A stretch of 64,000 nucleotides of DNA from an uncultured Oscillibacter sp. (GTDB lineage Bacteria; Bacillota; Clostridia; Oscillospirales; Oscillospiraceae), in assembly GCA_910587705.1 (NCBI GenBank), contig CAJUMX010000004.1, positions 132,879-196,878 on the forward strand, in the 5' to 3' direction. Within the stretch, counting starts at the first letter, position 1; every line of letters starts with the position of its first letter. Below, in pieces: positions 42,773 to 51,041 of the stretch. The notes beneath the pieces are model-generated. The model made no database searches, was not told where the DNA came from, and saw nothing but the letters and a program-made list of their open reading frames with translations. The translations under genes were made by a program, and so were the position numbers.

Positions 42773-43888
42773 ATGAAAAGACGGTGGACCCGATATCTGA
42801 CTCCCGGTCTGGTGTTCCAATCCGTGCTGATCGGCGGCGGCTACGGCACCGGAGCGGAGATTGCCCGGTATTTCGGGAGATACGGATTGCTAGGGGGCCT
42901 GCTGGCCCTGGCGACGGCGGCGACGGGGTGGTCTCTGCTCTGCGCCGTCACCTTTGAGTTCGTCCGGGTCTTTCGGACCTATGACTACGGCTCCATGATG
43001 CGCCGCCTTCTGGGCCGGGCCGGATTCCTCTACGATCTCTGCTTCTACGCCATGCTCCTCCTGGTTCTGGGCGTAGTCAACGCCACCGCCGCCGCCATGG
43101 TACGCGCCCTGACGGGCCTTCCTTCGTGGGTGGGGGTGGCGCTGCTGTCGATTGGTGTAATTTTCCTGGTGCTACGGGGCACAGAGGCCATCGAAAAGGC
43201 CCTGTCCCTCTGGGCCTACGTCCTCTACGCAGTCTACCTTCTGTTTCTCGCCGCCGTCTTTCTGCGCTTTGGGGATGCCATCGTCTCCGAGCTCCAAAGA
43301 GGCGAGGCCAGCCCAGGCTGGCTCTTCGGAGGACTGCGCTACGCCTCCTACAATCTGATCTGCGTCTCTATGATTCTCTACACCCTCCGGGACCTTCGGA
43401 CCCGCCGGGAGGCGGTGACCTGCGGAATTCTGGCGGGAATCCTGGGGGCAGCCCCTGCCCTGCCGCTGCTATTGGCCATGGGCTGCGACCTCCCAGCGGC
43501 CCTGGCCTCCGAAACGCCGGTAACAGCTATTTTTGAGCGGCTGAACATGCCCTGGCTCTACGTCCTCTTTGAAATTGTCCTCTTTGGAACGCTGATCGAA
43601 ACCGCCGCCGGATTCATCAAGGCCCTGGAGGACCGCATGGAGCGGGCCCTCTGCCGGTCCTTTGACGCGGCGGGGCACACCCCCGCCGGAGCTGGCTCTT
43701 CCTGGCCCTGGCTGGGCCGTCCCCTGGTGACGGGAGTAGTGACCTCCCTTGGAATCTGCGTCTCCACCTTTGGCCTGACGGAGCTCATCGACAAGGGCTA
43801 TGGCGCCATCTGCTACGGCGCGCTGCTTCTCTTTGCCCTGCCCATGCTGACGGCGGGCGTTCGCATGCTCCGTCGTGCCGGGCCTTGA
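42773..43888 (+). CDS. YkvI-like multi-pass membrane protein
   Basis: The 371-residue protein has about ten hydrophobic segments and the N-terminal motif GLVFQSVLIGGGYGTGAEIARYFGRYGLLGG seen in YkvI-type proteins of the APC-like superfamily. ATG 42773 is behind AAGGAGG at 8 bases; an open frame extends far upstream over the divergent gene but is not conserved. It is divergent from the GH18 gene. Substrate unknown. Confidence 0.85.
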   Translation: MKRRWTRYLTPGLVFQSVLIGGGYGTGAEIARYFGRYGLLGGLLALATAATGWSLLCAVTFEFVRVFRTYDYGSMMRRLLGRAGFLYDLCFYAMLLLVLGVVNATAAAMVRALTGLPSWVGVALLSIGVIFLVLRGTEAIEKALSLWAYVLYAVYLLFLAAVFLRFGDAIVSELQRGEASPGWLFGGLRYASYNLICVSMILYTLRDLRTRREAVTCGILAGILGAAPALPLLLAMGCDLPAALASETPVTAIFERLNMPWLYVLFEIVLFGTLIETAAGFIKALEDRMERALCRSFDAAGHTPAGAGSSWPWLGRPLVTGVVTSLGICVSTFGLTELIDKGYGAICYGALLLFALPMLTAGVRMLRRAGP

Positions 43889-44050
43889 GCTTCGGTCTTT
43901 TTCGACGCATTTCCTCCCGCTTCCTTCCAGCCCTGACAAAATCTACCCCCTTTTTTTGGCAGCCTCCCAGGGAGATTGTCCCTTCCCGGACTTGTAATCT
44001 CCGCCGCATTATGATATACTAACCTTAATTTCGCAAACGAGGTGAATGAA

Positions 44051-44542
44051 ATGGCTTTTTTTGGAGGGCAATCCAAGAATACTCCTCCGGTGGAGTCCCA
44101 GACCGACGATGAGCGGAGAGAAGGCGCCGATATCCCTGAGCTTCCCGAGCCCCGGAGCAATACGGTTATTGCCAAGGACCTGCTTGTCACCGGAAAACTC
44201 AGCGGCGAGGGTGTGGTGCAGATCGAGGGCACCGTGGAAGGCGAGGTAAACCTGAAGGGCTATGTCATCATAACGGCCACCGGCCGGGTGAAGGGCCCTG
44301 TGGAGGCCGACGTCATCCGCATCGCTGGACAGGTGGAGGGCAATTTAGTTTCCCACGACCACGTGCAGCTGGAACGCACGGGCACCATCAACGGCGACGT
44401 GACCACCGTCTCCTTCGTGATTGAAAACGGCGGCCGCCTCAACGGGCGGACCACCATGGTCCCGGAGCAGGCGTCCACCCCCCGCGTGGATGGCTTAGCC
44501 CCGTCGAAGCCCGACAAGAAGGACGAAAAGCCGGAGGATTGA
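44051..44542 (+). CDS. Bactofilin (polymer-forming cytoskeletal protein)
   Basis: The 163-residue protein has the bactofilin beta-helix core (TVIAKDLLVTGKLSGEGVVQIEGTVEGEV, GRVKGPVEADVIRIAGQVEGNL, TGTINGDVTTVSFVIENGGRLNG) between disordered ends rich in Pro, Glu and Lys. Bactofilins form filaments near the membrane and affect cell shape. ATG 44051 follows GAGGTG at 6 bases; GTG 44042 is an alternative start. Confidence 0.92.
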   Translation: MAFFGGQSKNTPPVESQTDDERREGADIPELPEPRSNTVIAKDLLVTGKLSGEGVVQIEGTVEGEVNLKGYVIITATGRVKGPVEADVIRIAGQVEGNLVSHDHVQLERTGTINGDVTTVSFVIENGGRLNGRTTMVPEQASTPRVDGLAPSKPDKKDEKPED

Positions 44543-44583
44543 GCACGTACATCAATCGCATCGAAGCTCCAGAAAGAAGAATA

Positions 44584-44622
44584 TGCCCCGTCTGGTGAAA
44601 ATACTTTTCACCGGACGGGGCA
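44584..44622. terminator. Terminator after bactofilin gene
   Basis: TGCCCCGTCTGGTGAAAA and TTTTCACCGGACGGGGCA form an 18-bp stem with one G-T pair and a TAC loop. Confidence 0.75.
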
Positions 44623-44625
44623 AAC

Positions 44626-44654
44626 TTGATTTGTTCACACTTTTCCTGTAAAAT
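44626..44654 (+). promoter_or_regulatory. Promoter of the membrane protein gene at 44690
   Basis: TTGATT (44626-44631), 17 bases, TAAAAT (44649-44654), then AGAAAGGAGG before the ATG. Confidence 0.6.
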
Positions 44655-44689
44655 ACTGTGAAAAGAGAGTCAGAAAGGAGGGCCTTTTT

Positions 44690-46468
44690 ATGCCCTTTAC
44701 ATTCCAGTTTGGCGGCTCCAACGCCTTCGGGGGCGGCTTTAACCCAGAGAGCTTCCAGGGCGGCGGCCCCAATCCCCGGCCCAGAAAGCCCCGGAAACCC
44801 CGCCGCGCCATGGGCAACCCCTTTAGCCGCACCCTCACCAACCTGGTGGTGACGCTGGTGTTCGGCTTGGTTTATTTTTATCTGGAGCTTCCCGTCTTGA
44901 ACCTCCACGCCGAGGAGTTCTACGTTTTTGTATTCCTCCTCTGCGCCGTCTACTGCGTCTGCGCGATCTTCACCTCCGGCTTCCAGGGAGACGGCAGCGT
45001 CAAGGGCTATTTTCACTTCGTCCGCAAGCAGTGCGCCGTCCCCTTCCTGGCGGTGGTGGCCTTGATTGCCGTCCTGGCCTTGGGCGCCCTCAGCAGCTGG
45101 GTGGTGCTCCGGGCGGGAAGCTACTCTAAGCTTCTCCCCCTTCAAGCCGGGGATTTCACCGCCGAGGTGGAGGAGATTTCCTATGACCAGATCCCTATGT
45201 TGGACGCGGACTCCGCCGCCCAGCTGGGCACCCGGAAGCTGGGCGAGCTGGCGGACATGGTGTCCCAGTTCGAAATCCTGCCCACCTACACCCAGATCAA
45301 CTACCAGGGCCGCCCGGTTCGAGTGACCTCCCTGCGCTATGGAGACCTCATCAAGTGGTTCACCAACCGGGGCGACGGCCTCCCGGCCTACCTCATCATC
45401 GACATGGTGAGCCAGGAGGCGGAGGTGGTCCGCCTGGAAGAGGGCATGAAGTACACCGTGGCGGAGCACTTCGGCCGGAATCTCTACCGGCACATCCGGT
45501 TCCACTATCCCACCATGATGTTTGACGAGCCGGTCTTTGAGATTGACGAGGAGGGGACGCCCTATTGGGTCTGCTCCCGGATTGTGCGGACCATTGGCCT
45601 CTTCGGCGGCACGGACGTGAAGGGCGCGGTGCTGGTAAATGCCGTCACCGGCGAAAGCGAGTACTACGAGCAGGTTCCCAACTGGGTGGACCGTGTGTAC
45701 TCCTATGATATCATTATGCAGCAATACGACTTCTATGGCATGTACCACAACGGCTTTTTGAACTCCATGTTCGGCCAGCGGGACGTAACCGTCACCACCA
45801 GCGGCTGGAACTATATTGCCATAGACGACGATGTGTATATGTACACCGGCGTCACCTCCGTCACCTCGGACCAGTCCAACATCGGCTTCATCCTTTCCAA
45901 CCAGCGGACCAAGGAGACCAAGTTCTATCCCTGCGCCGGAGCCACGGAGCAGTCTGCCCAGGTATCCGCCCAAAGCCGGGTCCAGCAGATGAGCTATGAG
46001 GCCACATTCCCCCTGCTTTTGAACATCGCGGGCCAGCCCACCTATTTCATGTCCTTGAAGGGCAACGACGGCCTTGTGAAAATGTACGCCATGGTCAACG
46101 TCCAGCAATACCAGCTGGTGGAGACCGGGCAGACGCTGGCGGAGTGTGAGAACAACTACCGTCAGGCCCTGGCCCACGCGGGCCTCATCGCCGCCGGAGA
46201 GCAAAAGCCCGCCGCCGGAGAGGCTCAGGAGCAGGAGGGCATCGTGGCCGAGATTCGCAGCGCGGTCATCGGCGGCGACACCCACTATTATGTCCGCATG
46301 GAGGACAGCTTGGGCTATCTGGACTTCAACACGGCGGAAGTGCCTCTTGCCGTGCTGCTGAACGTCCGGGACCATATCCGCTACACCTTCGTGCTGGAGG
46401 GTGCGGAGTTCCCCGCCCACGGCATCGTCCCAGCCACGGGGTTTGAATATGTGGACTGGGACAATTGA
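44690..46468 (+). CDS. Membrane protein with Gly/Pro-rich N-terminus, unknown function
   Basis: The 592-residue protein has a Gly/Asn/Pro-rich start (FGGSNAFGGGFNPESFQGGG) and a basic patch (PRPRKPRKPRRAMG), then three membrane segments (about residues 47-68, 76-97 and 112-136), and a large extracytoplasmic domain with many aromatic residues. I do not recognise a catalytic motif. It has its own promoter and a strong AAAGGAGG site. The long soluble domain may fold as a beta-rich sensor or enzyme accessory. Confidence 0.8.
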   Translation: MPFTFQFGGSNAFGGGFNPESFQGGGPNPRPRKPRKPRRAMGNPFSRTLTNLVVTLVFGLVYFYLELPVLNLHAEEFYVFVFLLCAVYCVCAIFTSGFQGDGSVKGYFHFVRKQCAVPFLAVVALIAVLALGALSSWVVLRAGSYSKLLPLQAGDFTAEVEEISYDQIPMLDADSAAQLGTRKLGELADMVSQFEILPTYTQINYQGRPVRVTSLRYGDLIKWFTNRGDGLPAYLIIDMVSQEAEVVRLEEGMKYTVAEHFGRNLYRHIRFHYPTMMFDEPVFEIDEEGTPYWVCSRIVRTIGLFGGTDVKGAVLVNAVTGESEYYEQVPNWVDRVYSYDIIMQQYDFYGMYHNGFLNSMFGQRDVTVTTSGWNYIAIDDDVYMYTGVTSVTSDQSNIGFILSNQRTKETKFYPCAGATEQSAQVSAQSRVQQMSYEATFPLLLNIAGQPTYFMSLKGNDGLVKMYAMVNVQQYQLVETGQTLAECENNYRQALAHAGLIAAGEQKPAAGEAQEQEGIVAEIRSAVIGGDTHYYVRMEDSLGYLDFNTAEVPLAVLLNVRDHIRYTFVLEGAEFPAHGIVPATGFEYVDWDN

Positions 46469-46526
46469 GGTTTCCAAAAAGGACGGCCGTAAACACTCCG
46501 TCAGAGGGAAATAAGCGAATGTAGAA

Positions 46527-46560
46527 AGCGGCGCGGTTCAACCGCGCCGCTCTCACTTTC
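46527..46560 (+). terminator. Terminator downstream of the 592-residue membrane protein
   Basis: AGCGGCGCGGTT (46527-46538) pairs with ACCGCGCCGCT (46541-46551), followed by CTCACTTTC. The remainder of the 46469-46805 gap shows no gene; a TACAAT at 46714-46719 may be a -10 for degV. Confidence 0.65.
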
Positions 46561-46805
46561 CCTAAACGCAAGAACTTTATCAAGGGAGCACTGCCTTGAA
46601 GGCACGGTTTTCCGTGAGAGATCAGGGCCGTTTCCGCATCGCTCGTATTTTTCGAGCCCTCGCTTCATTCAAGTTTGCCGTTTCCCACTATGGATTTTTA
46701 CAAAAATGTATGATACAATAACTCCGCTTCCGCTCTGCGTTTCGAGGCGGGAATTCAACAGACGCTGGTTCGGACGCGCCGCCGCCGGACCTGGAAGGAG
46801 CTCCT

Positions 46806-47645
46806 ATGATTAAAATTACTACCGACAGCACCTGCGACCTGCCGGAACGGCTGCTGGAGCAATATGATATCTCCGTTTTCCCCCTGGGCATTGTCAAGGC
46901 CGGAAAGCTCTATCATGACGGGGTAGACATCCGCACAGCGGACATTGCCGCCCATGTGGAAGCTGGCGGGGAAATCACCACCACCAACGCCGTCAACGTG
47001 GCGGACTACGAGGACACATTCCGAACGCTGACGGAACGGTATGACGCCGTTATCCACATCAACATTGGAAGTGGCTTCTCCTGCTGTCACCAGAATGCCA
47101 AGCTGGCGGCGGAAGAGGTGCCGGAGGTCTATGTGGTGGACTCCGGAAACCTGACCGTGGGCCACGGCATGATGGTGTTGGCCGCCGCAGACGCCGCCCG
47201 GGCGGGAAAATCCGTCACGGAGATTTTGGAGCTTTTGGAGGGCATGGTCTCCAGGCTGGAGACCAGCTTTGTCCTGGACCGATTGGACTATATGAAAAAG
47301 GGCGGCCGGTGCTCCGCCGTCACTGCCCTGGGGGCAAACCTTTTGAAGCTGCACCCCTGTGTGGAGGTCATCGACGGCAAAATGTCCGTGACCAAGAAGT
47401 ACCGGGGAGGCATTGCCAAGGTGGTGGCGGATTATATCCGGGAGCGGCTCCGGGACCGGACGGACCTGGATTTCAGCCGGGTCTTTCTGGTAGACACCTG
47501 CCCGGGGGACGAGCTGGCGGGCATCGCCCGGGAGATCATCCGGGAGGACGGCCGCTTTGGCGAAATTCTGGAAGCCAAGGCGGGCTGCACCATCTTCTGT
47601 CACTGTGGACCCAATACCCTGGGGCTGATTCTCCTGCGGAAATAA
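46806..47645 (+). CDS. DegV-family fatty-acid-binding protein
   Basis: The 279-residue protein has the DegV start IKITTDSTCDLPERLLEQYDISVFPL and the conserved GRCSAVTALGANLLKLHPCVEVIDGKM region; the C-terminal FCHCGPNTLG is typical. In Firmicutes such FakB-like proteins bind acyl chains and hand them to fatty acid kinase FakA. No fakA is nearby. AAGGAGCTCCT precedes the ATG. Confidence 0.93.
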   Translation: MIKITTDSTCDLPERLLEQYDISVFPLGIVKAGKLYHDGVDIRTADIAAHVEAGGEITTTNAVNVADYEDTFRTLTERYDAVIHINIGSGFSCCHQNAKLAAEEVPEVYVVDSGNLTVGHGMMVLAAADAARAGKSVTEILELLEGMVSRLETSFVLDRLDYMKKGGRCSAVTALGANLLKLHPCVEVIDGKMSVTKKYRGGIAKVVADYIRERLRDRTDLDFSRVFLVDTCPGDELAGIAREIIREDGRFGEILEAKAGCTIFCHCGPNTLGLILLRK

Positions 47646-47852
47646 AACGGGTTTGCAAATTCCTTCGGTCCCAGTTGATCGACCAGCTGGTCTGACTCAA
47701 GTTGATCCCGAATATAATCCACCATCAATTTATATTCCTGCCCACTGTGTCCACATGATATCCTCATTGCCCAGAAATTCCGGTTCCCATATTTGTCTTT
47801 TACTTTAACAGGGAACTTTTTCCTTCTCTACTTTTTCCCTCGGCCTAGCCAG
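47646..47852 (-). pseudogene. Internally deleted IS200/IS605 TnpA remnant
   Basis: The minus strand reads VKVKDKYGNRNFWAMRISCGHSG then EYKLMVDYIRDQLESDQLVDQLGPKEFANPF, the C-terminal quarter of TnpA; the region with HUH is absent. The preceding bases (47815-47852) match the leader of the remnant at 8.4 kb, so the middle was deleted. As in that copy the expected GYY is replaced by RISCGH. It ends right at the degV stop. Confidence 0.75.
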
Positions 47853-47878
47853 GGTGCCATTACTACTACCAATGCTAC

Positions 47879-47908
47879 GGCTGACCCTTCAACGGGTCAG
47901 CCGCTTTT
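47879..47908 (+). terminator. Terminator hairpin overlapping the hxlR stop
   Basis: GGCTGACCC (47879-47887) pairs perfectly with GGGTCAGCC (47894-47902) and is followed by GCTTTTT on the plus strand. It lies over the end of the minus-strand HxlR gene and could end plus-strand transcription from degV. Confidence 0.65.
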
Positions 47909-48220
47909 TGCCTGATACTCCTCGCCCCAGTCCCGCAAGGCCTCCAAAACCGGCCGCAGGCTGGCGCCCAGCTCCGTCAGCGTATACTCCACCCGAGGCG
48001 GGACCTCCGGGTAAACCGTTCGTGTCAGCAATCCGCTCTCCTCCATCTGCCGGAGCTGGGCGGTCAGTACCTTCTGGCTCACACCGCCCAGGGAGCGTTT
48101 CAGCTCCCCAAACCGCCGGGTCCCCGGCAGCAAGTCCCGCAGGATGAGCACCTTCCACTTGTCGCTGATCAGCGTCAGCGTTGTCTCCACCGGGCAGGCG
48201 GGCAGCGCCTTTTCCGTCAT
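47897..48220 (-). CDS. HxlR-family winged-helix regulator
   Basis: The 107-residue protein has the HxlR pattern CPVETTLTLISDKWKVLILRDLLPGTRRFGELKRSLGGVSQKVLTAQLRQMEESGLLTR. The lone N-terminal Cys is a redox or thiol sensor position in some relatives. It is divergent from the MBL-like gene and probably controls it. Confidence 0.92.
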   Translation of the reverse strand: MTEKALPACPVETTLTLISDKWKVLILRDLLPGTRRFGELKRSLGGVSQKVLTAQLRQMEESGLLTRTVYPEVPPRVEYTLTELGASLRPVLEALRDWGEEYQAKSG

Positions 48221-48415
48221 CCCCTCTCCCCCCCCTGTCTGAAAATTTGTTGCGATAACAATTTTACCCCATCCAGGACCACGCCGTCAAGGTGGTTACT
48301 TCCAGGTGCCTATGCCACAAAATTGTGCGTACTTCCCAAGCCGTCCACCCTCTGTTATGATGAAAGCGTCAAGGGGAGAACATCCCAAACGGCCAATCAT
48401 CTGGAGGTATTTTCT

Positions 48416-49207
48416 ATGAACAAGCGCAACTTCAAAACCATTCGTCTGGGCCAGGGCGAGATGCACGTCTACGATTTCGGCGGCGTGAAGCTCCACGCCT
48501 ACCAGACCGGCGATCCCCTGGCGGACGAGGTGTTCCTGTTGGAGAAGGCGGGCCGGTTTGTGGTCCTGGAGTCCCCCTGCTTCTCAAGCAGCATCGCCGC
48601 CCTGGGCGCATACCTGGAGGGCCGGAACGTGGCAGGCATGCTGATCGCCTATCATGGCGCAGGAGCCTCCTTCCTGCCGGAGGTTCCCAAATATGCCACC
48701 GCCAACGCCATAGACTATGCGGAAAACGGCGGCGGAAGGGCCCTGATCCGGCAGTTTGCCGCCGCCTTTGGCGGCGCGTTCGACAGCGGCGTCCACACCA
48801 TCGCCCATGTGCTGGAGGAGGGCCCCGTCACCATCGGTGGGGTGGCCTTCCACATTCACCGGACCACCGAGGCTTTCGACGTGGAGATTCCGGAGATCAA
48901 CGCCGTCTACACCCATATGCTAGGGCATGACTGCCACTCCATCGTGGCGGGCGCGGACCACGCGGAGGGCATGATCGCCCAGCTGGAGGACTATATCCGG
49001 AAGGGCTATAACCTGATTCTCACCTCCCACTACACACCCGAGGACCTGAAGGACGCCCAGTCGAAAATCGACTACCTGAAGCATTTAAAGACCATTGCCG
49101 CCTCCTGCCAGGATGCCGAAACCTTCAAAGCACAGGTCAAGCAGCAATATCCCGCCTACAGCGGCGAAAACTATCTGGATATGACCGCCGGCTTTTTCTT
49201 CGCCTAA
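48416..49207 (+). CDS. MBL-fold-like hydrolase of uncertain activity
   Basis: The 263-residue protein resembles metallo-beta-lactamase-fold proteins in layout (KLHAYQTGDPLADEVFLLEKAGRFVVLESP, MLIAYHGAGASFLP, HMLGHDCHSIVAG), but the HxHxDH metal motif is not present; YHGAGAS takes its place. It may therefore bind metal differently or not at all. ATG 48416 has GGAGG 7 bases upstream. It is divergent from hxlR. Confidence 0.65.
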   Translation: MNKRNFKTIRLGQGEMHVYDFGGVKLHAYQTGDPLADEVFLLEKAGRFVVLESPCFSSSIAALGAYLEGRNVAGMLIAYHGAGASFLPEVPKYATANAIDYAENGGGRALIRQFAAAFGGAFDSGVHTIAHVLEEGPVTIGGVAFHIHRTTEAFDVEIPEINAVYTHMLGHDCHSIVAGADHAEGMIAQLEDYIRKGYNLILTSHYTPEDLKDAQSKIDYLKHLKTIAASCQDAETFKAQVKQQYPAYSGENYLDMTAGFFFA

Positions 49208-49255
49208 GCAGGCGGCGCCTGATCGAACCAACCACGCAAACCCCTATAACAAACC

Positions 49256-49285
49256 GGGAGGCCGTCCCGAAAGGGACGGCCTCCC
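49256..49285. terminator. Bidirectional terminator
   Basis: A perfect 13-bp stem GGGAGGCCGTCCC/GGGACGGCCTCCC with a GAAA tetraloop lies between the convergent MBL-like and hydrogenase genes, with T-rich sequence after it (CTGACTTTT). Confidence 0.85.
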
Positions 49286-49295
49286 CTGACTTTTA

Positions 49296-51041
49296 CTAAG
49301 TATTTGCCCCCGTCTCCCTGGCGGACCAGGCGCCGTGGTCCGTATGCAGCAGATGGTGGGATCGCTCCCCCAAGGGCTTTTTGAGGTAGGTCCGGTAGAG
49401 GGCTTGTACGTCCGGATTCTCATGGGAGAAGCGAATCTCCGAGCCCGCATCCAGCTTCCACAGCTGGCTCCCCCGCTGCCCGGCGTACTCCGCGCCGCCG
49501 TGGATGGGCTGGCCGCCGCCTCCGGCGCAGCCGCCGGGACAGGCCATGACCTCCACAAAATCGTAATCGGCCGTTCCCTCCTCGATGGCCTCCATCAGCT
49601 TCCGGGTATTCCCCAGGCCGCTGACCACCGCCACCCGGATATCCCCCGCGCCGGGAATATTGAAGGCCGCTTCCTTCCAGGGCTTTTCCCCCCGGACGGC
49701 CTTAAATGCGTCCGCGTCGGGGTTCTTCCCGGTAACCAGATAGTAGGCGCTCCGCAGGGCCGCGTCCATAACGCCGCCGGTGGCTCCGAAAATCACCGCC
49801 GCGCCGGTGCCCGTGCCCAGGGGGCTGTCGAACTCCGCCTCCTCCAGGTCCGCCGGGACAATGCAGTCGCTGCGGAACAGGCGGCACATTTCCCGGGTGG
49901 TCAGCACCACGTCCACGTCCGGGTCCCCGCAGACGTCCTTCATGGTGGGCAGCTCGCTCTCCGCCTTCTTGGCGGAACAGGGCATGATGGAGGCCACAAA
50001 GACCTTCTTCGGGTCCAGGCCCATCTTCTCCGCGAAATAGCTTTTCGCCACCGCGCCGAACATCTGCTGGGGAGACTTGGCCGTGGACAGATGGTCCGTA
50101 TAACTGGGGTACTGGGTCTTGAGAAACCGCACCCAGCCGGGGCAGCAGGAGGTAAACATGGGCCAGCGGTACTTCCCCCGGTGGGTAAAGCGGTCGATGA
50201 ACTCGCTGCCCTCCTCCATGATGGTGAGATCGGCGGCGAAGTTCGTGTCAAACACGTAGTCAAAGCCGATGCGTTTCAGCGCCGCCACCATGCGGCCCGT
50301 GGTGGCCTGTTTCGCCGGGAGGTTAAAGACCTCCGCCCAGGCCACCCGCACCGCCGGGGCCACCTGGATGATGGTGGTGATTTCGGGGTCCGCCAGGGCC
50401 CGGAGGACCTTCGTCGTGTCGTCCCGGACCGTCAGAGCCCCGGTGGGGCAGTGGGTGACGCACTGGCCGCAGAATACGCAGTCCGTGTTCTTCAAATAGC
50501 GGTTGTAACTCACGTCCACAGTGGTCCGGGAGCCGGTGCCCGCCACGTCCCAGATGTTCATGCCCTGGATTTTGTCGCAGACCTGGACGCAGCGCATACA
50601 CTTGATGCACTTACCGGCCTCCCGGACGATGGGGACGCTCAAGTCCACGTTGGATCGCTCCGGCTGGACCTCATAGGGCTGGTAGTGGATGTTCAGGTCG
50701 TGGGAGAGCTTCTGGAGCTCGCAGTAGCCGCTGCGGACGCAGACGGTGCAGTTGGAATTGTGCTGGGAGAGAATCAGCCGGAGGTTTGTTTTCCGGGCGT
50801 CGCGCACTCGCGGGGAGTTGGTGTAAATCACCATGCCCTCCAGGATCTCCGTGTTGCAGGCGGGGACCAGGCGCTCCGTGCCCTCCACCTCCACCATGCA
50901 CATGCGGCAGGCGGCAATCTCGTTCAGCTCCTTCAAATAGCACAGGTGGGGAATGGGAATACCCGCCTTTTCCGCCGCGTTCAGAATGGTGGTCCCCTTG
51001 GGGGCGGTGAGCTCCCGGCCGTTGATTGTAAAGTTTACCAT
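49296..51041 (-). CDS. [FeFe]-hydrogenase catalytic subunit (group A, HydA-type)
   Basis: The 581-residue enzyme carries an N-terminal 2Fe-2S domain (C-x-CRMCMVEV...C), the His-Cys3 cluster (SQHNSNCTVCVRSGYC), a two-4Fe-4S domain (CIKCMRCVQVC, CVFCGQCVTHC) and all three H-cluster motifs: FTSCCPGWV, MPCSAKKAE and EVMACPGGCAGGGGQP. The ATG at 51041 overlaps the stop of the flavoprotein gene by 7 bases. It makes or takes up H2 with electrons from the flavoprotein and is probably cytoplasmic. Confidence 0.95.
   Translation of the reverse strand: MVNFTINGRELTAPKGTTILNAAEKAGIPIPHLCYLKELNEIAACRMCMVEVEGTERLVPACNTEILEGMVIYTNSPRVRDARKTNLRLILSQHNSNCTVCVRSGYCELQKLSHDLNIHYQPYEVQPERSNVDLSVPIVREAGKCIKCMRCVQVCDKIQGMNIWDVAGTGSRTTVDVSYNRYLKNTDCVFCGQCVTHCPTGALTVRDDTTKVLRALADPEITTIIQVAPAVRVAWAEVFNLPAKQATTGRMVAALKRIGFDYVFDTNFAADLTIMEEGSEFIDRFTHRGKYRWPMFTSCCPGWVRFLKTQYPSYTDHLSTAKSPQQMFGAVAKSYFAEKMGLDPKKVFVASIMPCSAKKAESELPTMKDVCGDPDVDVVLTTREMCRLFRSDCIVPADLEEAEFDSPLGTGTGAAVIFGATGGVMDAALRSAYYLVTGKNPDADAFKAVRGEKPWKEAAFNIPGAGDIRVAVVSGLGNTRKLMEAIEEGTADYDFVEVMACPGGCAGGGGQPIHGGAEYAGQRGSQLWKLDAGSEIRFSHENPDVQALYRTYLKKPLGERSHHLLHTDHGAWSARETGANT

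Noticed and set aside
44552..46477. 641-codon minus-strand ORF opposite the membrane protein at 44690
   Set aside because: Covers the whole plus-strand gene, has no ribosome-binding site and shows typical antisense composition.
47879..47908. Hairpin considered as part of the IS200 element end
   Set aside because: It overlaps the hxlR stop and has a terminator T-run; the similarity to the other remnant stops before it.
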